Shown in pieces: positions 43,641 through 56,437 of a DNA stretch of 64,000 nt (positions within the stretch are counted from its first letter, which is position 1; each line of letters starts with the position of its first letter). The notes below the pieces were generated by a model. The model was not told where the DNA came from, ran no database searches, and saw only the letters and a list, made by a program, of their open reading frames with translations. Source of the DNA: Neocallimastix lanati (nom. inval.) (taxonomy: Eukaryota > Neocallimastigomycota > Neocallimastigomycetes > Neocallimastigales > Neocallimastigaceae); assembly GCA_016946835.1 (NCBI GenBank), contig JACVTC010000006.1, forward strand, positions 391,001 to 455,000, read 5' to 3'. The translations under genes were made by a program, and so were the position numbers.

Positions 43641-44379
43641 TTAGGAGTGGAGGAGATTGCTTTGCAAAATTTCTTCATCGCAAATACCTTGGTTAATATC
43701 CCATTCTTGTTACCTTGGTCTTCCCAAATTCCTTAGTTCATCAGAATCTTTTCAGTAATCTTTAGAAAGACTATGACCTGAAGAATCCGACCCTAGGAAT
43801 TTATAATGAGAATGCCAAACTTTTAATTTTTTATGTGTAGAAGAAATCAAGTTTCATTATTATAATTTTTAATAGGATGAGAGACCGTGAAAGATTGATT
43901 ATTTATTTTTTTTTGCATTCTTTCTAACCCATTTCCATGCTTTCCTACTATCCTTTTTTAAGAGCTAACGAACATCCAGTTTTAATCCAATATAAATATT
44001 CTTTTTTTTCCTAAATTCGTTACATTTTTTATGAATTGATTCACAAAGTCTATAATACGAGTCAACTATTTTAGCAAATTCATTGGAATCATTTGCAGAA
44101 ACATAACGCTTAATTTGTTTGTATTTAATTTGCTTTATCTTTTGAAGACAATATAATTTTTCGTGACATGCTATATATCGTTTTTCTGATTTCTGTTGAA
44201 GATGTAATCGATAAATCCTTAGCAATGGAATTAGTAGTGTTAATGAACTTTTTCAATAACACAATCTATTGAAAGTTTTTCATTTCCCATTATTTCTTCA
44301 CTAAGAATCTCAAATTTATAGTGATGACATATTTCTTTCTTTTGTTCAAGACATTAATACCAATCCCATCTTACAAATT

Positions 44380-45059
44380 TTTTTTTTTTTTTTTGGTAAC
44401 AAAAATGATTCATCTGTGGTAATTTTCTTACAATAAATTATGAGAGGTTTATTATTAGATACAGAAGGATAATCAAATAAAAGAAGCACTTGATATTTTA
44501 TCCAGTATACTTGAATTGAATTGACTAACGCATGATCAATATCTGATGAATATCTACCTCTTGTCCATGAAATAGGTGAACCATTAATCGGAAGAATAAT
44601 CCAGTTATCAAGGTTACTATTGGATAATTTATCTTGTAAATCAGAGGTACTCATGTTAAAGTCTCCAAGAAGAAGAGATGGATGATTAGTGTGATTCTGA
44701 AGCCATGTGAAAACTTCTGAAAATGCATATCGGACTTGTAATGAGCGTTTTCTTAGTGGGAAATATAGACATTACCAACAGAATATTTAGAGTGATTCCA
44801 GAGATTATAGGTTGTTAAAGAAACAAGATAAGTATAGGAATTATCTTTAAGTACTGCTTTGACATGAGACATGATAACCAAGATATAAACCTCTGCAACC
44901 TGGAGTAGTAGGATCCATTCTTTTCAGGAAATATTTATAGTTGGGAAGTGTTACTTTACATGGATTTCTAGCCTCATTGGTACCATTACCTGTCTCCTGA
45001 AAACATAGAAATAATGGTTTAAATATTGTGTTGAAGTACTCAATACTATCTCTTTTCAC
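44380..45059 (-). pseudogene. LINE AP-endonuclease domain
   Basis: Minus-strand reading gives QET (metal-binding Glu), GDFN (catalytic Asp and Asn) and SDIDHALV, the signature order of the endonuclease/exonuclease/phosphatase fold in LINEs. At least one frameshift lies between about 44850 and 44650. A 16-T run (44379-44394) interrupts the C-terminal end. Confidence 0.8.
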
Positions 45060-45600
45060 AAAATTCCATCCGTTTGGTATATTTCAACTAAGACGAAAAG
45101 AAAACTTTCCTGTGTTAGAATGTGAAAATGAATTTTGAGAATTAAGATTAAGGAATATTGGGAGCAATGAGTTCATGAGTGTCATTAATAACATTTACTA
45201 AACTCGTTGAACTGAGGTTTATTGTGTTAATATCATTGGATGTGTTATTAGATATTAAATTTTGTTTTAAATGCCGAAAAGAAACCTTATGATTTCCATT
45301 TGGAACATCTACGATATGAAATTTTAACTCCTGAAAGTGCATTTTCAAATACTTTTTTTAAATATTTTTCATGGTTGAAATTTGGAGGGTATACTTTTAT
45401 CCTGAAGAAGCTATCATTGAATTTAGTAATTCTTTTTTTTTACTGACAAAATATTATCATTGAATTTTTTTGCATTTAGAATGAATAAATTCCTTCATTT
45501 TAGCACAAGTCCATGAGTGTATACCACGGATAAAAATTAACCCTGTGTTGTCAATAGATGTTCCATAGCAGTGAGAACCCCGGTGAAATATCTTTTCCAT

Positions 45601-45846
45601 AATGAACTAAAAACTACAATTTAAAAAAAAATGAAACAAAAAACAAACTAAAATACTAAAAACTAAGGAATATAGATATAAAAAATATATATATATATAT
45701 TATATATATAAAATAGAAAAATTTAAATAAAATAAAAAAAAAAATAATAATAATATGAAGATCCTATCTTCTTGGAATAATTGATTAAGCTTAAATAAAA
45801 TGAATAACTTAAGAATTTTGTAGTAATGAATAATATCTTTTTTCCT

Positions 45847-45884
<38 letters not shown>

Positions 45885-46759
45885 CTACTTTGTATTTTCT
45901 ATTAATTTTTGAGTTTCTGAAGTTCTATTTGATTTGTAAAGCTTTGATTGATAAATAAAATAATTTTCCCTAATGTAATCATAAATAAACTGAAATGAAA
46001 ATGTAAATAATGTTAGTAGTGAAAGACTATAAAAAGATTCCTATCAGTTAAAAAATATCTTAAACACAAGCTTTGGAGAGAATCAATCTCCTACATTTTC
46101 CATTTTACAATAGCTATATGAGAGTTTAAATAATACTATAGAAAAATACATATATAAAATAATGCTAAAGTAAAAAAAAAAAAAAATACAATAGATTCAT
46201 TACAATGATAATATTTAGAAACTACATGATATAATTAACTATAAAACTCCAATGTTACTACATATCCAGTTTAAAACAATATAAAACATCAAGTTCACTT
46301 TCTACAGTCTTTCTGTATTCCAAATTTCTCTCTTCGTACTCGAAGCCACTTTAGAAAGGATAACCATCGATTATCATCAGAATCACAGAAAGCTGTAATT
46401 AGTACACCTGATATAAGTTATTCCTTTTCCATCAACCCTCCATGGACCTGGAAAAACTAAAAATTTAAAAGATATTCAATATCAACAAATATATTATAAA
46501 AATTTAAAAGATATTCAATATCAAAAAAAGTATTATTATAAAAATTTAAAAGATATTCAATATCAAAAAGTATATTATAAAAATTTAAAAGATATTCAAT
46601 ATCAAAAAGTATATTATAAAAGTTTAAAAGATATTCAATATCAAAAAAAGTATTATTATAAAAATTTAAAAGTTATTCAATATCAAAAAGTATATTATAA
46701 AAATTTAAAAGATATTCAATATCAAAAAGTATATTATAAAAATTTAAAAGATATTAAAT

Positions 46760-46829
<70 letters not shown>

Positions 46830-47334
46830 TTATTGATAACTTTGATAAATAATATTCATTACAAGTAACTACAGTTGTACCAAATACAATTATTATTAAT
46901 AATATAATTATTTATTATTTTGAAATAAATTAAAATGTAATTATTAATAATTTTTTTTTTATTTAAAAAATATCTATAGAAGATATTAAAAAATATAATA
47001 TGTAAAGAAATATGCGACTCAACATTTTTGTAAATTCGTAAAAAATTATTCCCAATATTAAATTCTTTAATATTTTTCTCTATAATATTAACTATTTCTT
47101 TAATATTAAATAAATTAATGTAATAATACCTTAATATAAATAATGAAATGTTATCTAGTGTAATAATCTAAATACGTGATTCATACAGAGCTATAATAAA
47201 TACAGTAATAATAATAATAATCAATACCTCGCATTAAAAAAGGAATAATTTCTCTATTAATTATTACTTATCTACTATTTTCTGAATATAATTTAAAATA
47301 AAGTTTAAAATAATTAAAAAATAGACCTATAACA

Positions 47335-47380
<46 letters not shown>

Positions 47381-47736
47381 TGAAAAAAAATTTTTTTGAA
47401 TATATATATATGAATTACAATATACGCCTATCTATTGAAAATAATAATAATAATAATAATAAAATTCATTTGAATTCATATTATTATTTTTATATATTAA
47501 AACAGTTTTATTTTACATATATAATCTATAATCTATATATAATCTAGATATCTCTTAGATTTAATTTTTATTTTTTTATTGTTTACTTTTAATTTATTAC
47601 TCTAGTTTTTTTCATTAAAAAAAAAAAAATTACATGAATTTATTGTTTTATTTTTATTTTAAAACCATATATATTTTTTTTTTTTTTAATTTTCTATTTT
47701 TTTTTTTATTTCTTTTATTAATTTTTTTTTTATGTT
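45601..47736. other. Intergenic region with a minisatellite and one unassigned coding-like patch
   Basis: Mixed-composition DNA at 46000-46450 includes a minus-strand patch (about 46420-46260) reading CDSDDNRWLSFLKWLRVRRE and, one frame over, EYRKTVESELDVLYCFKLDM. It may be a decayed exon of unknown family. The rest is the minisatellite at 46461-46765, long A/T tracts and a short (AAT) array near 47440. No gene is supported. Confidence 0.6.
46461..46765. repeat. 39/42-bp minisatellite, 8 copies, length differences all multiples of three
   Basis: Eight head-to-tail units of AAATTTAAAAGATATTCAAT plus ATCAAAAAGTATATTATAA (39 bp), two of them 42 bp. The core GATATTCAATATC is a 13-bp palindrome with a central base. 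Read on the plus strand in one frame there is no stop, giving repeats of KNLKDIQYQKVYY. No start codon, promoter or flanking coding sequence was identified, so I do not call a gene. Confidence 0.88.
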
Positions 47737-48495
47737 CTATTTCTTTTCAATTTCAATGAAACCTTGTTGTTTTAATAATTCATAATCTTGATTTGGAATA
47801 TCTTGAGTGAAGGCTCCATAAACTGATTTAGACCAGTTACCATCACGGAAATTGGAAGAACGTTCTGAAAGGTATTTTTGATAAGTTTTATCATAGTCTT
47901 GGATGGCCTCCTCCACCCTACTGGTATCGTAATTTTCTTCAAAATAGACAGCCTTCATTGGTAATCTTGGCTTAAGACCTGGATTATCATCTGGATAACC
48001 CACACATAAACCAACAATTGGAATAACATATTTTGGAAGGTTTAATTCCTTCACTACTTCAAGAGAATTAATACGAATACCACCGATAGGAACGGTACCA
48101 AGACCCATGGATTCTGCAGCCACCAAGGCATTTTGCATGGCGATACCGGCATCATGTGAAGCGATGACAAGAGTATCTAATTCTTTAATATAATCTTCTC
48201 CACGTTTTTTTTCACCAAATTTTTCAAAAACAAGGTGAGTACGATAATAATCAGCACAAAAAACTAAAAATACAGAACAACCTCCAACATAAGGTTGATC
48301 ATAACAACATTTTTGAAGTCTATTTTTACGATCTTGATCCTTTACAGCAACAATAGATACATTTTGTCCGTTACACCAACTTGGAGCAGCCTGTGCAGCC
48401 TTTATGATAAGTTCTAACTTTTCTTGTTCAAGTGGTTGATTCTTATATCTACGAATAGATTGATGTTTAAAAAGTGATTCAAGTACTGGATTCAT
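47737..48495 (-). CDS. NfsA/NfrA-type FMN-dependent nitroreductase, paralogue 1
   Basis: Intronless, 252 residues, close to the usual 240-250 of the NfsA/NfrA group in the nitroreductase superfamily. The N-terminal KHQSIRRYKNQPL (about 10-22) is the FMN-phosphate-binding motif. IAMQNALVAAESMGLG (about 118-133) and LCVGYPDDNPGLKPRLP (about 163-179) are group signatures. The C-terminal YLSERSSNFRDGNWS matches the region that contacts NADPH in NfsA. The family reduces flavins, quinones or nitro compounds with NAD(P)H in the cytosol. No signal peptide or hydrogenosomal targeting sequence is evident. The gene looks bacterial in type and is a candidate for horizontal transfer, which only a phylogeny could show. 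It is about 60% identical by eye to the copy at 50926-51693. The downstream strand is A/T tract. Confidence 0.92.
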   Translation of the reverse strand: MNPVLESLFKHQSIRRYKNQPLEQEKLELIIKAAQAAPSWCNGQNVSIVAVKDQDRKNRLQKCCYDQPYVGGCSVFLVFCADYYRTHLVFEKFGEKKRGEDYIKELDTLVIASHDAGIAMQNALVAAESMGLGTVPIGGIRINSLEVVKELNLPKYVIPIVGLCVGYPDDNPGLKPRLPMKAVYFEENYDTSRVEEAIQDYDKTYQKYLSERSSNFRDGNWSKSVYGAFTQDIPNQDYELLKQQGFIEIEKK

Positions 48496-50040
48496 ATTGT
48501 AAACAATTTCTGATAGTATTTTTTTTTTTTTTTTTTTTTTTTTTTGTTTGTTTTTTCTCTATTATATAATTTTATTATATATTTTTTTAATTTTATATTC
48601 TATTTTTTTAATATAAAATAATAATTTGATTAAGATATTAATTGGAGATAAATTTATCTATTTATACTATTCTATACTAATATATAATAATAATAACTTT
48701 AAATGATACAATTTTATAAATATTTCTATGATATTCCTTTACGCCTAAGCTTTAATTAATTTTATTACTAATGAATTGAATTAAAAAATTATTAATTAAA
48801 CAATTAAAAAAAAAAAATATTAAATATATAAACATATATTTAATAATAATCACTTGATCTAATCAATGTAAGAATTCATTTTTTTATGTTAAAAATTATT
48901 AATTACAATTATGACTATTATTTATTTATTAATTTATTAATTTATTATTTATTTATTTATTTATTAATTAATTAATTAATTAATTATTTATTTATTTATC
49001 TATCTATTATTTAATTAATTATTTATTTATTTATTATTTATTTATTTATTTATTATTTGTTATTTATTATTTATTACTAAATACTTTTTATATTATTCAA
49101 TTATTTATTTATCTATTATTTAATTAATTGTTTATTTATTTATAAGGTTGTTATTAGTCTTTATCATAAATTAGTAATCATCAATTTAATTTTTTTTTTT
49201 AAAAATAAATGATGCATGATATATTAAAATATACATATATTATAAATTAATATATTTAAAGAATATATATATTTTATTATATTATTTTATGAAATATATA
49301 AATCATATATATTATATTATATGATTTATTTTATTATATATTAAATATAATATAATATATTTTATATATAATAAAATATAATCATAAAATAATATAATAT
49401 AATATAAAAAAAAATTTTTTTTTTTAATAATTACATATTAATAGATGAAAATAATAATAAAAGTCCAAATTTATATAGATTAAATGGAAGATATTTGGTT
49501 AAAGTTATAGGATGCTTAAAAATAAATAAATTTGATTTATATCAATGGCTATAAAGCAGGTAGAAAGTGTAAAACTTTGGCTTTCTTTTTACTTTCTACA
49601 ATTGTATTTATTATTACCAGTATAATGATTTAATTTTAATAATTAAAATTTTAATAACTATTTTTATTTTTATGAAATAAAATAAAAAAAAAAAGTTTTA
49701 AATAAATTTCAATTAATAATTAAATAATAGAATAATTGATAATGAATAATTGAATAATAATTGATAATGAATAATTGAATAATAATTAAATAATAATTGA
49801 TAATGAATAATTAAATAATAATTAAATAATAATTAAATAATATTATTGTATAGAATACTTATATAGCGGATTTAAGCGGACCAAGTATTATATTAAATTT
49901 TATTTTAAATTAAAAAAAAAAAAAAAAAAAAAAAATCTTATATATAATTTTTTCAAACTTTTTAAATTTATTATTTTATTATTGAAGAGTCAATATTTGA
50001 TAACTATTAAAACTGTCTTTGCTTATGATACATATCTTAT

Positions 50041-50072
<32 letters not shown>

Positions 50073-50925
50073 TTTTTTAGAAAAGAATAAACTAGATATA
50101 TAAATCTATTTTTTTTTCTTTAAATTATTAAATATTCTTTAAATAAGAAAATATTTTATGTTTTATATTACAAATGATATTAACTATTAAGTATATAAAT
50201 AACAAGAGAAAAAAAAAAAAAAAAAAAAAAAAGCAATAATCTTTCATTATTATATTTTAATCATACTAAATCTCTTTTATTTTACCAAAGTAGAATTTCA
50301 ACTGTGGATAATATTATTATTTATTTGTTCCTATTAATATTAATTAAATACTATTGACCTTTTAATTTTTAATAGATATGTTTTAATTATATAAACTATC
50401 AATTTATTTTTTCTAAATAATAACTTACTAGTTATGTTCATATTCTATTAAAAAAATAATAATAATTATTTATTATTAAAATAAAGTTCTCATCAAATAA
50501 AATTAAATAAAAAAAAACTAAATAAAAAACTTTAATAACAAATGAAACAAATTGCTTACAAAACAATAAAATTTTCTTTAAAACAACTTTTTTATAAAAA
50601 AAATAAATAAATATATATATATATATGTTATTATACGCTTCATTAAACTTTTTTTTTTTTTTTTTTATGTTTGCTTTTAATTTTATTATTATATTTGTTT
50701 TTTTTATTTATATTTAAATATTTAATTTTATTTTCTTTGTTTTATTTTTTTTTTAAGCATTTATTTGCTACAATATTTAATTCTTGTTTCATTTTTATTA
50801 TATTCATTTTTTTTTTTATTATTTTATCTACTTTCGGGAAAAAAAAAAAAAAAACTATTTAGTACATTTATTTAGTTATTTTTTTTTTTGATATTTTTCT
50901 TTTTCCTCTTAATATATTATTTCAA
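48496..50925. other. Intergenic region between the two nitroreductase genes
   Basis: (ATTT)-type repeats (about 48910-49060 and 50040-50080), short AAT-rich repeats (49730-49850), and one hairpin (49560-49602) with arms GTAGAAAGT...ACTTTCTAC. A short open stretch on the plus strand (about 49446-49554, reading NLYRLNGRYLVKVIG) is too short to call. The frame at 50671-50862 is T-rich low complexity. Confidence 0.65.
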
Positions 50926-51693
50926 TTATTTAGTTACTTTTTGGACTGGAACGAATCCTTGTTGTTTCACTAATTCATAATCTTGAGCATATATATCTCC
51001 CATTTGGGAATAAACAGAGTAAATACTCTTTGACCAGTTACTATCACGTTCATTAGAACCTCTTTTTGCTAAGTATTCCTTATATTCTTTATCATGATTT
51101 TCAATTTTTTCCAAGAGATCAGTGGTATCATACTTTTCATCAAAGAAGACAGTGTTAGCTGGTAATCTTGGCTTAAGACCTGGGTTATCATCTGGATAAC
51201 CAACACATAAACCAATCATTGGAAGAACATACTTTGGTAAGTTTAAGATCTTTACAACTTCAAGAGAGTTCAAACGAATAGCACCAATACAGACAGTACC
51301 AAGACCCATAGATTCAGCGGCAACAATGGCATTTTCCATAGCAATACCGCATTCATGACTACCAACAAATAAATTATCTAAACTTTTAATGAAATTATCT
51401 CCTCCCTTATCACCATACTTTTCAAAAATAAGATTAGTACGATAGAAATCAGCACAAAATACTAAAAATGCAGAACAAGAAGCAATATATGGTTGATTAA
51501 AACTTATTTCAGCAAGTTTATTTTTTGTGGTTTGATCCTTAACTACAATGACAGAAACATGTTGACCATTACACCAATTTGGAGCAGCTTGAATACTCTT
51601 CATAATAAGATCTAACTTCTCTTGTTCAAGAGGTTGATTCTTATACTTACGAATAGATTGATGCTTTAAAAGAGATTCGATAACTGGATTCAT
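50926..51693 (-). CDS. NfsA/NfrA-type FMN-dependent nitroreductase, paralogue 2
   Basis: Intronless, 255 residues. It has the same layout as paralogue 1: KHQSIRKYKNQPL at about 10-22, IAMENAIVAAESMGLG at about 117-132, and LCVGYPDDNPGLKPRLP at about 162-178. The C-terminal YLAKRGSNERDSNWS is closer to the bacterial NfsA form (RGSNxR) than paralogue 1 (RSSNFR), so the two copies may differ in pyridine-nucleotide preference. This is inference. A three-residue insertion lies near the C terminus (QMGDIYAQDYEL against QDIPNQDYEL). Both genes point the same way, 2.4 kb apart, which suggests a local tandem duplication after one acquisition. No targeting peptide is seen. Confidence 0.92.
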   Translation of the reverse strand: MNPVIESLLKHQSIRKYKNQPLEQEKLDLIMKSIQAAPNWCNGQHVSVIVVKDQTTKNKLAEISFNQPYIASCSAFLVFCADFYRTNLIFEKYGDKGGDNFIKSLDNLFVGSHECGIAMENAIVAAESMGLGTVCIGAIRLNSLEVVKILNLPKYVLPMIGLCVGYPDDNPGLKPRLPANTVFFDEKYDTTDLLEKIENHDKEYKEYLAKRGSNERDSNWSKSIYSVYSQMGDIYAQDYELVKQQGFVPVQKVTK

Positions 51694-51750
51694 TTTTCCT
51701 TTTTTTTTTTTTTTTTTTATTTAGTGAAAAAAAAGATTTAAAGAAAAAGA

Positions 51751-51782
<32 letters not shown>

Positions 51783-51799
51783 AAGAAAAAATTTTCTAT

Positions 51800-51838
<39 letters not shown>

Positions 51839-52131
51839 TTTTTTATGAATTAATAATTAATAAACTTTTTTTTTTTTTTTTTAATTTAATTTATCCATTT
51901 TTTAATTTAATTTAGCGGAAAATCCATTAAAAAAAAAAAAATTCATTAAAAAAAATTTAAAAAATTTTATTTTTATTTTTATTTTTACTTTTTTGTGATT
52001 TGTATGAAATTAACAAATAAAAAAAAATCAAAATAATAACAATTTATATAATGATTATTATTATATAATCAAAATAATAAAAAATTATATAATAATTATT
52101 ATAAAGATTATTATTTATTATTATTATAAAG

Positions 52132-52216
<85 letters not shown>

Positions 52217-52222
52217 ATTATC

Positions 52223-52309
<87 letters not shown>

Positions 52310-52628
52310 GTAAAAGTGTTAAATATATATTTTATTAATATTTATGTATATATGTATACGTAGATATAAATGTATTTTATTGAATGTACAAATCATGCTA
52401 ATTTATTAATATATATTAGAATATATTAAAATCAATTGATTTCATATATAATCCTTGAAATACATTTAATTTTTTATAAAATTTTTAATTAAAAAATTTT
52501 TATAAATAAATAAATGAATAAATAAATAAATAAATAAATAGTTAATAGTTAATAAATGAATATTTATTATTAATTATTCAATGATTACTAATGAATTATT
52601 AATAATGACTAAAACAATACTTTTTATC

Positions 52629-52691
<63 letters not shown>

Positions 52692-55114
52692 TAATAATAA
52701 TAATAAATAATAATAATAAAAGATTTATTATCTAATTATTAATAATAATTAAAATGATTATTTTTTTTATACTATTATTATTAATAATTCATTTTTTATT
52801 AATAATAATTCATTTATTATTAATAATCCTAAATTGAATTATTACTAATATTAATATTAATCAGTGAAGTGAATGAAAGATTAAAACTCTTATCTCTAAT
52901 TATTAATAAGGCATATCTATCTACATTATGCATTATGCCTAAATATTTAATGAAATATAGCTTTTATAAATACTATTTAACTATTTAATTATTTAGCTAT
53001 TTAAATTATTTAGCTATTTAATTATTTAACTATTTAATTATTCAACTATTTAATTATTGAACTATTTAATTATTGAACTATTTAATTATTTGTTATTTAA
53101 ATTATTTGGTAATATTAAATATAAAAATAAAATGGCGTGTTTTTTTTTTTTTTATATAGTAAATTGATGCCTAAATAAAGTTTTTAATTATAGTAAAATT
53201 TTTCTATGCATGTATGCATGTATGTATATACATTTATATACATTACTAATTTTATGGAGTTAATGAATATAATTATAAAAAAAAAAAAGTTAAACATAAT
53301 TATTATATATATATTTTTTTTAAAAAATAATTTTATTTATTTATTATATTTATTAAACCTTTTTTAAAATTAAAAGTAAAATAAAAAAAAAAAAAAAAGA
53401 TTTATATGTAATCTTTTTAGACAATAATATTTTATTCTATAATGTTTAATCATACTAAATAAAGATATTTATTATAAATATAAATAAAAACACCAAAAAA
53501 ACATTACTTAAATATTTAATAGTAATTTGATATGAAATAGAAATAAAATTAATAATAAATTTATGTTAATTAATAAATGGTGTAAAAGCATAAATTTATG
53601 TATTAATCGAGTTTTTATTGTATTTCTTATTAGAAATTAATTTATATATTTTTATTATTTAATTCAATAATTAATGAAATTTAATATTCATTACTTTAAT
53701 ATTGGAAAACTTTATTATAGTAAATAATTATAAAAGAGAAAAATACTTTGAAATAGTTTTTAGTTCTCTATCCAAGAATAATAAATAGTAGATTAGTGTA
53801 ATTCTTGAGATCAAAATATGAAAATAATTTATCATAAATAGTTTTATTTCTTTGTCCAAGAATAATAAATAGTAGATTAGTGTAAATCTTGAATCAAATA
53901 TGAAAATAATTTATCAATTTTAGGAATAAACGTAAGTTTACATTTTAAATAATAATAAGTAAATGTAATTTTTCCAAATAAATAAAATTTAAATAAAATA
54001 ATTTTTATAAAACATATAAATTATATCCTCCATATAAAGAACAAACTTTAAAAGAACCGAACCTGAACTTCGTACTTTATCAAATTACATTAAATAAGTA
54101 TTATTCACTTTAAAACACTATATATGTGACTGTTGTAAATACATAATCAATTCAATATTCAATGTTAGTACATTAATATTGTACATAGCTATACTTGTTT
54201 ATTATGATTATATAGCGCGAGTAAACGACGATTTAAAATATAAATTCTATAATACTAAATAATGCCAATAAACAAATGCTACATATAATAACTTTATTTT
54301 ACACTTAGTATGTACATGATATTAATTAATTAGGATGATTCTTAATTTATGATATTATATTATATTATTATTACTTTTAAAAAATATTCAACTATTTAAA
54401 TTTAAAAAAAGTATAGCTGAAAACGATGTATTTATTTTTATCATACTTTATATTTAATTTTATTTTACTTTTGAAATATCTAATAGTTATTATTTTTTTT
54501 TTTTTATTTTAGATTATATTAATATTTATTGATTTAAAGGTCTTAATTTTTTTTTTTATTATTTTAAATTTATTTATTTAACTTCTTGTTTGGGTAATGC
54601 ACTTTATTATTATAAATAAGTTTTCCTTTTAAATTTATATAAACTATATTATATAATTAGACAAGAAATAAATTTGATTTATTAATATTTAAAATTCTAT
54701 TTATTTAAATATATTAAAATTATTTAATAATTAAAATTATCAATCCATATTTAGTAAAGTTTACTTTCTAATTATTAAATCTACGCCACAAATTTGTAAT
54801 TCTAAAAAGTATTTCTTTAATTACTTATACATGCTTTCTTCGATAAGCATTCGAATCAAACTATACAAGTGAAAATTTAAATGTTATAGAAATGATTCAA
54901 TTTATTTTTTTATGATAAATATATTTATTTATTATATATAAGTATTTAGAGTTAGTATAAAAACTAATAATTTAAATTTTTTTATACTTATATAGATAGT
55001 ATATTAAAATTTTAGCTTTGATTAATTTAATATACATATTTACATGAATATATATTAATTAATTTTAACTTTTAATTTCTTGTTGTTTTTTTAACTTTTA
55101 ATTTCTTGTTGTTT
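51694..55114. other. Intergenic region rich in microsatellites
   Basis: (ATTT)n at 51797-51842, a large (ATT)n block at 52120-52310, (AAT)n at 52626-52690, and a short minisatellite with unit CTATTTAATTATTGAA (about 52978-53080). A two-copy duplication is listed separately. No gene is seen. Confidence 0.75.
53755..53919. repeat. Two-copy tandem duplication of about 84 bp
   Basis: The block ending CAAGAATAATAAATAGTAGA...AAAATAATTTATCA occurs at about 53755-53838 and again at about 53839-53919, with a few substitutions and small indels. Confidence 0.8.
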
Positions 55115-56068
55115 ATTTTATTAAAGTATTATTTAATAAAAAAAAAAAATAGTAATAAAACTGCGATTAATAAAGAAGTGCCAAGTTTTGTAACAGTAGT
55201 GATACTTGAACTATTTGATTCCTATTGTGTTTTTCATTCGTTAGATTCTAATTTAGAGAGTATTTTTTTTTTATAGAATTCAATTCTTGATAAGAGTAAC
55301 TTCCATCAGTAGTTGATAAATTTTCATATGATGCCATCTGATCTATATCAATTTTTTTTATAAGAATTAATAGCAGATTCAGTACAGACTTTTGATTTAC
55401 ATGTATCACCCAAAGCTTATGGAGCAAGCTTCTTGTCTAATTGTCATCAAAGCAAGGGGGCATAAATCACCATTTTCATCTGTTTGACATGAAATTTCAA
55501 AAGATGTTTTTAAAGTTTTTACTAAAAGTTGGTTGAAATAAATCTGCAAATTCAGGAGATTGTTTACAAATAGGAAAGAATTCTAAGGGATTATCTAAAA
55601 ATTTTTGACATTTTTCAGTCTTAATATTTTTACAAATTTGTTTGTTTGTAATTATTTATATTTATAATAGTTAAACATTCATTAAATTCAGAATTAGTTT
55701 GTTCTTCAATACCTCTTTACTTTAAAAGTTGGTTGAAATAATTCTGCAAATTCAGGAGATTGTTTACAAATAGGAAAGAATTCTAAGGGATTATCTAAAA
55801 ATTTTTGAAAATTTTCAGTCTTAATATTATTACAAATTTGTTTGTTTGTAATTATTTATATTTATAATAATTAAATTCAGAATTAGTTTGTTCTTCAATA
55901 CCCTCTTTATTTAAACTAATTAGTTTGTTCTTCAATACCCTCTTTACTTAAACTATTTGAAAAAGCACTTGGATTCAAAATTAACACATCTTTTTAATAG
56001 ATTTTGGAAGTTGATACTATTAGCATTAACAAGAAGAAGCAATAAAAAATTACGCTAAAAAATTTCAT
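55115..56068 (-). pseudogene. Broken secreted Cys-containing protein with C-terminal hydrophobic tail
   Basis: On the minus strand an ATG at 56068 begins MKFFSVIFYCFFLLMLIVST, a convincing signal peptide. Stops follow almost at once, after KIY. Further down I read SAFSNSLSKEGIEEQTN, then IKTEKCQKFLDNPLEFFPIC plus KQSPEFADLFQ. The C terminus is SSSITTVTKLGTSLLIAVLL, which looks like a GPI-anchor or membrane tail. The ends are therefore preserved while the middle carries multiple stops, frameshifts and an internal tandem duplication of about 190 bp (about 55535-55725 and 55728-55905). The layout recalls lineage-specific secreted proteins of gut fungi, but I cannot name the family. Confidence 0.6.
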
Positions 56069-56437
56069 TTAAATTTCATTTTTTTATTCTCTTTAATAAA
56101 ATAAATAGACAAAATATTTTATAAAATATGCGATTTTTTTTTTTTTTATTTAATTTTTTATTTATTAATTTAAAATTTTAATAAAGTTTTATAAAATCAT
56201 TTTAAAAATAGATTTATTATTCAATTGATTATATATATAATTAAAATAATCACTGTTTTATTTAGTGTTATGATAACCCTTAAAATTATTAGTTAAATAC
56301 AGGTTACTTGAATAATAATATTTAAAACGGAATTAAATTATTATATATGTTACAATTCTAAATATATATAATTATATTATTTTTAAAATAGTACTAAAAT
56401 TAAAATAATTCAAAATATATATATAATTTTATATAAA

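Larger units (their letters stand above)
43100..45600 (-). mobile_element. LINE-type non-LTR retrotransposon, decayed (endonuclease + reverse transcriptase)
   Basis: Read on the minus strand from an apparent ATG at 45600 (MEKIFHRGSHCYGTSIDN). An N-terminal region (to about 45150) leads into an AP-endonuclease domain: LFLCFQETGNGTNEA (about 45025-44980), SLLLGDFNMSTSD (about 44680-44640) and SDIDHALVN (about 44550-44520). A linker follows, then a reverse transcriptase with PDGIPMEFF (about 43620-43595), CNNYRGISLINNELKIIAKK (43410-43350), PEQYGFRN (43295-43271) and LKKVYDSVP (about 43180-43155). The coding region is broken by several stops and frameshifts and ends at the copia fragment, so the catalytic FADD part and the 3' end are missing. 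Confidence 0.85.

Noticed and set aside
46461-46765. CRISPR array
   Set aside because: Units are contiguous with no unique spacers, and the genome is eukaryotic.
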